Part shown: in pieces, positions 59,278 to 64,000 of the stretch | How the letters are laid out: each line of letters opens with the position of its first letter | Position numbering within the stretch: position 1 is the stretch's first letter | NCBI GenBank assembly: GCA_940671915.1 | Contig: CALNVZ010003434.1 | Coordinates: forward strand, 27,073,406-27,137,405 | Direction: 5' to 3' | DNA length: 64,000 nucleotides | Origin: Paracentrotus lividus | Lineage: Eukaryota; Echinodermata; Echinoidea; Camarodonta; Echinidae | The notes under the pieces: generated by a model | What the model saw: the letters and a program-made list of their open reading frames with translations, nothing else | Database searches by the model: none | Told to the model about the DNA's origin: nothing | Program-made: the position numbers and the translations under genes

Positions 59278-61188
59278 TTAAAGGTAGTATCAGCCTTTTT
59301 CACAAATTGCGAAAACTAATGCAACTTGGCATAACTGTAGAATATGATCGACCTATACTGTCTATTCAATCTTCTGTCTAGGTTGCCTAGATCAGTAATA
59401 CGAAACGAAAATCTGACTACCAATCTTGACCAGCTCTCCATCAACATCTTTGATATTACAGCGCGTGCAGCACGGACGTACACAGCAATATCACACGGCC
59501 AATCAGCGTGCATTATTCTCTGCGCTAACGGTCAGCGTTCGCACCGTACGGTATATTTTTTCGAGGTTCGAAAAAATAGGAATGAATTTTGATAATCGCA
59601 ATATAATGACAAACATACACATTTGAGCTTAATCATGTTGTGGGAAGATATAGTCATTGGTATACTACTATATCCTCTAAAATCTACACTGTAAACATAA
59701 ATTAGTCATTTTGACTAATAAAAATTAGTCCTGGCATATGTCTGAATGACTAGAATTAATTAGTCAGTTTAGTCATTTCAGACACTTTTGGATTAAGTCA
59801 GATGACTAGAATTAATTAGTCAAATGACTAAAGTTTAGTATTTCAGACACTTTTGGATTTAGTCAGATGACTAGAATTAATTAGTCAAATGACTAAAGTT
59901 TAGTCATTTCAGACACTTTTGGATTTGGTCAAATGACTAGAATTAATAGTCAGACAAAGCCAAATATTAGTCAAATGACTTATTTTAGCTGGTCATCATT
60001 TTAAGCATATTTTATGAAAAACAAAAGAAATGAAGCAACTAAATCTCTTCTTGATTTAAAACAGATCTATTTCAACATAATCGGGCTATACATAAAAATA
60101 ATAATAATAATAATAATAATAATGATAATAATAATAGTCTATACTTTTAACTCGATAAAACATATTTAAAAAATTTCATTTTTACATAGTACAACATAAA
60201 TTATAAAAATATATAGCATAATAGTTAACATTATCATGATACCAGATACTCTGAATTGTTGTAATGATGATTACATAGTAAATAGCCTGTCAAGACATCA
60301 TAGTGTTATTACTGTACTAAAAGGCAAATTTGTGAGGCCAATACACTTAAATAGCATAGGAGAAAGAGAGTGAGAGGGTGAGGGAGACACAGAGTAAGAG
60401 TAAAAGTGAAAGGAGAACAAGAGGGGAGGACAGAGGGAGAGAGAGAGAGACCAGGATGGAGAAGAATGGAAAAGTCTAATACAAATTTATATTTTAAAAA
60501 AAAGTAAATTAAAAAGCATAAATGTAAATTCGAAAATATTGGTTTCAATGAAGAAATTCCCAATCATCACCTTCACTTCCAATAATATAATAATTATGTA
60601 TACGTATTGCTTTGAATATGTACATGTACAGTATACATGACATGTTGCATTTCACTGCATGCAATACATTAAAACAAGGTAAAGTACGTGGTACAGTGTA
60701 ATATAAAGGTTTGAATACAAGAACATTATGCAGGAAAAAAAAAAAAAATTGAAGAGATCACGGGAGAATCGCGATCGACCGAATCAACCTTGTCTGGAAA
60801 TTTCTTCACAATAACAAATAGCAAGTACAACTCGCGCAAGTTCAATACCGAGAAAGTCTTAAATCGAGCGCCCCGATAGCACGTTCAACTAACCTCTGCT
60901 GAGTCAAGGAAACGGTCTTGAATGGCTGGCGTGTGTGTTGACTTGCTTCCAATGTAACAGAATTTGTAGTTTAGTCCTTGGCCTGCGCGCCACCCCTTTG
61001 TTTGCTCTTATAGAAAAAACGGAGTCACCATGGACCCACGCGCTTCAAGTGCGTTAAGCAGCAGATCTTGGATCTTGTAATCTGGATGACACTACCTCCA
61101 ACAAAGAAGAAAATAAGTAACGCGCCTTGAAATTGGCAACTGAAAGCTTGGAGATATATCTATATATATTGACCAAGTTAATCTCTTA

Positions 61189-61507
61189 GAACAAACGCGC
61201 GATTAGGCTGAACAAATTTAGTACAGCCACTAGACATTGCTGCAAGAGCGTGCTGAAAAATCCAAAACGGACTCTCGGAAGACTCTGCCTAGCACTTGCC
61301 CTGGCCACGATGAGAATGGGCGCATTAAGGAGTCCAGAAAATTCAAAATGTTCCAATCCAAAATGTAGGGTCTGCAGCACCACGAGTGTAAAACCATGTC
61401 GAAGAGACGGAAAATGTCATAGGAATCTTCATGACACAGTGAATACCTTGAACGATGTTCCTCCGCCCCCTGAAAAAAGAAGAAAAGGCCTTAAGAATAA
61501 AGAATGA
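61189..61507 (+). CDS. Unassigned open frame inside the 4.2-kb element
   Basis: Open from a possible acceptor (CTCTTAG, ending 61188) to TGA at 61505-61507, about 105 codons. It has a basic N-terminal part (RTLGRLCLALALATMRMGAL), a cysteine cluster (CSNPKCRVCSTTSVKPCRRD) and a basic tail (PPPPEKRRKGLKNKE). The C-x-x-x-x-C-x-x-C spacing could bind metal but fits no family I recognise. No ATG near its start; it may be an exon or chance. Confidence 0.3.
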
Positions 61508-62324
61508 TTAGACGCAGCTTATATCAAGAACCCTGGAAGAGGCAGAGTATAATAAATTTGAAATATTGCTCCTCATACTCGAGGATCGTATCCATAACAT
61601 GAATCATTTGATTTCAAAATTTAGCTAATTATAAAATAGTCAATAAAATGAGTTATTATATTATTACTAGATTATTATATCTAATTGCGCAGAAAGGATG
61701 ACATAGCAATATAAATAAAATTGATTCAGTAAAATAAACAATATTATAAGAGAACACAAAAATATTAAGGAGACTGGTTTGTCACCTGGCGGCTCGCCAG
61801 CCTTGGCAAAGTTAACTAAATAAGTACAGTCTGCGGACCGCTCTAACTGATACGAGCAGGCCAGGTGAGACAGTGTTGCAAATATACATGTATGGATACA
61901 GAACAATACCAGACATAAATTCATAACTTAAAACAATCAGTAAAGAAAAAATCAGTTTAAAATGGTACAAATTGTGTTTAAAAAAGGCGTTCAAGCAGTT
62001 GTTGAGTCTCTTTCAAGTAGACATGACCACACAATATTGAAAAGGTGTCTTAATTCCAAACATAAAAGTATGAGACATAATGTACTATAAGCTAATATAT
62101 AAGTAAATTGCAATTAAATATGTAAAACAATAAAAAAAAAATACCCTGCAATGACAATAATATTGCAAAGCTCTAATTAAAGAAATGTTGGCATTCAATT
62201 GGCGAAATAAACCATTCAATCCAATATCTAAAATACACTCCCTCTAAAAGGTGAGATTGTTATTCAAAAATGATTTTCATGTACAGATTCAAGTACAGAA
62301 TTATAGAACATGAAGTGAAAATAC

Positions 62325-62709
62325 CTCAGATCTAGCTGGAGAAGCTTTTGGTGTTTTGAATCCATTCCAGTACCTCATTTTGATGCCTTCTCTTTCAGAG
62401 AGTTGACCAAATAGCTCAGCATGATCACCTTCAATTATGTAAAAGGGGGAAAATAAATTATGTTATAAATTAAAATAATAGGAAATATTGTTATGTACGT
62501 GTATACATTGCTCATGATCACACATTATTGCAAAATATGTGAACAATCATAAAAACAACTCACCGGTATAAGCCGATGGGTCTGTAAGCTGTCTATCTTC
62601 ATAGGATAGATGCAAAGTGTTTGCGAAGCTTTCTCTGTGGTTGACACTTTTGCTGTGCTATGTTGAGTGTGATAGAGGTGTTGTAGATACCATGGAGATG
62701 TCTGGCATT
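62325..62709 (-). CDS. Two possible minus-strand exons, coding uncertain
   Basis: 62564-62709 (acceptor TTCATGCAG, donor GTGAGT) and 62325-62428 (acceptor ATTGAAG, donor GTATTT) look spliceable on the minus strand. A short ATG exon with donor GTAAGT lies at 63498-63515. One frame of 62564-62709 is open throughout (WYLQHLYHTQHSTAKV), and one frame of 62325-62428 is open (HAELFGQLSEREGIKMRYWN), but the frames do not join in phase. May be a decayed gene of the element or a non-coding transcript. Confidence 0.3.
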
Positions 62710-62900
62710 CTGCATGAAAAATTAATGAAAAATAAATGTTAAATAAAAAATGTTTTTATTTATTTATTTTTTATTTATTTATTTTTTTTTTTGGGGGGGG
62801 GGGGGCTGCACCACCTCATCTTTTATAAATTAAAATTCGATTCGACAAGAGTTCCTTTTGCGACAGCGAAATTGTTTCTAATAATATTTTAAACATAAAC

Positions 62901-62930
62901 TAGGGTTAGGGTTATGGTTAGGGTTATATT
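62901..62930. repeat. Telomere-like TTAGGG words
   Basis: TAGGGTTAGGGTTATGG then TTAGGGTTA, four units with one variant. Interstitial and inside a MITE, so not a chromosome end. Confidence 0.7.
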
Positions 62931-63016
62931 TAAAAAAAATATATATATTTTAATAATAAAAAAATAACAACAATTAAAATACAACTTCCAGTTTATTCAG
63001 TCAAAAAAGACAAGAG

Positions 63017-63086
63017 GAATAGCGGGAGTCGAACCCGAGTCACCAGCGTCACAGTCTTACTCTCACACCACTACACCAACGAGACG
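63017..63086 (-). mobile_element. tRNA-like sequence (SINE or tRNA pseudogene)
   Basis: On the minus strand TTGGTGTAGTGG matches the A box and GGGTTCGACTCCCG forms a perfect T arm with a B box. The acceptor ends do not pair and the anticodon arm is poor, so a functional tRNA gene is unlikely. Confidence 0.55.
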
Positions 63087-64000
63087 GCTTGCGCACTGCC
63101 GAGGATTTTTTTTATATTTTTGAATCAATTTTGAATAGCAAAAGGTTGACGTCCGATAAATTATAGAGACGCATGCGCACAGGTGTGTCGTTATCGATTT
63201 TTTATTTATTTTATTTATTTATTTTTTTTGAGTGGCTGTCGCAAGAGGAACTCTTTCCTTTGATTCTTTACATGAATATATTTAATGAAACTAATTATAG
63301 ATCATCATATAACTATAATCATTCAGCACACCATCCGAGTATAGAGCATGTTCTGCAACTAAAAATTACTAGTATTCCATGATACAAGCATACAACTAAC
63401 ATGGAATTGAACATGTGGGGCTACAATAATAAATTAATATAAAAATTTCTTCCATGTTCTTGATTCGCGTTAAAAATAGAATATGACGTAAACTTACCTT
63501 GGTCTTTAAAATCATTTTTCAACGATATCCTGAGATGGATCTAATCCTTAGGCGTTGCATTTGATGTTGTTTTGTTTTTACCATGTCGGCATTTGTCCGT
63601 GTGGTTTGACCGCGAATCACTGTTACGTGCGCCGTACGCCTAGCCTCTGACCATAAATAAGTCATTTGCAGGCCTATATGTCATTTATTAGTCATTTGAC
63701 CAATGTAAACAAGTCATTTGTTAAATGTCTTGTTTATATTGGTCAAAATGACTTACCTAAACTAGTCCTGACTGAGGTAATTAAGTCACTGAGACTGGAC
63801 TAATATAAATTAGTCATTTTGACTAATTTACAAGCACCAATGACTAATTTATGTTTACAGTGCAGAAATTTAATATTTTTGCCTGCAAAAGGCTGACACT
63901 ACCTTTAATATCAAATGCAACTTTATTTCAGAGAAATTTGGACTTTTAGCTTCAAAGTAACAGAAAAAGACAAATAAGCTACCTCCTATCCATTAAGAAA

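Larger units (their letters stand above)
62846..63260. mobile_element. MITE with AGAGTTCCTTTTGCGACAG ends
   Basis: AGAGTTCCTTTTGCGACAGC (62850-) is mirrored by GCTGTCGCAAGAGGAACTCT (ending 63251) with one mismatch. Inside lie a telomere-like piece and a tRNA-like sequence. It is nested in the 4.2-kb element. Confidence 0.7.
59687..63862. mobile_element. CACTG-ended 4.2-kb element with TTAGTCA arrays
   Basis: CACTGTAAACATAAATTAG and its inverse are the ends (TA flank at left, CA at right). Subterminal arrays of GACTAGAATTAATTAGTC-type palindromes occur at 59700-59990 and 63655-63860. The interior (60-63.6 kb) includes an (AAT)n tract at 60096-60137, possible exons, and a smaller MITE (62846-63260). 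No recognisable transposase. Ends and arrays resemble 44018-46138, so both may belong to one CACTA/Chapaev-like family. Confidence 0.65.
59282..63904. mobile_element. TTAA-target MITE split by a 4.2-kb insertion
   Basis: TTAA flanks (59278-59281, 63905-63908) enclose inverted ends AGGTAGT(A/G)TCAGCCTTTT. The parts outside the inner element (59282-59686 and 63863-63904) total 447 bp, a typical size for a piggyBac- or Kolobok-mobilised MITE. Confidence 0.7.

Noticed and set aside
63017-63086. Functional tRNA gene
   Set aside because: A and B boxes are good but the acceptor stem does not pair and the anticodon arm is poor.
59282-63904. A Polinton-type element
   Set aside because: Long inverted ends and several kilobases prompted the idea, but no polymerase, integrase, capsid or protease sequence was seen, and TTAA and CACTG ends fit ordinary DNA transposons.

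Overview
The window looks like nuclear DNA of a marine invertebrate deuterostome, most likely an echinoderm such as a sea urchin. It is AT-rich, its introns are full of DNA-transposon debris and microsatellites, and the only clear host genes combine EGF, SRCR and F5/8 type C (discoidin) domains on exons bounded mostly by phase-1 introns. SRCR expansion is characteristic of echinoderms, but amphioxus or a hemichordate cannot be excluded from sequence alone. There is no sign of bacterial gene organisation.

The host content is two tandem, same-strand (+) copies of one multi-exon gene for a secreted or cell-surface adhesion or recognition protein. Copy 1 (exons at 5825-16050) shows eight intact exons: EGF, SRCR in two exons, then two F5/8C domains in five exons, ending in a stop at 16048-16050. 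Its 5' exons were not found in the 5.8 kb upstream that the window contains. Copy 2 (25168-55369) has a signal-peptide exon, a cysteine-rich exon and the same eight downstream exons. Its first F5/8C domain ends in a frameshift, and the first half of its second F5/8C domain has several indels, so it is a decaying pseudogene or a shortened version of about 372 residues. Coding and intron similarity shows the two copies come from a fairly recent duplication.

Almost everything else is mobile DNA. Because the introns are duplicated, many insertions have a recognisable empty site in the other copy, so their ends and target-site duplications can be read directly. Region by region: 1-4.6 kb has a 29-bp minisatellite and two elements with terminal inverted repeats (TIRs). 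4.6-16 kb is copy 1 with a foldback element, a CACAGTGTG-palindrome element and a hAT-like MITE. 16-19.3 kb has a foldback element carrying a nested Tc1 relative. 20-27 kb has Tc1 remnants, MITEs and two SINE-like pieces. 25.2-55.4 kb is copy 2, swollen by a 5.9-kb TIR element that hosts a broken DIRS-like fossil and the assembly gap (36548-37033), plus hAT, CACTG-ended and LINE pieces. 55.4-64 kb is intergenic, with a 4.6-kb nested element flanked by TTAA.

The most unusual material is a pair of elements (44018-46138 and 59687-63862). They share CACTG-type ends and carry long arrays of palindromes built on GACTA...TAGTC. A third element (6784-8428) is built almost wholly from CACAGTGTG-type palindromes. 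Function, mobility and naming are inferred from end structure only; no transposase was identified in these three.
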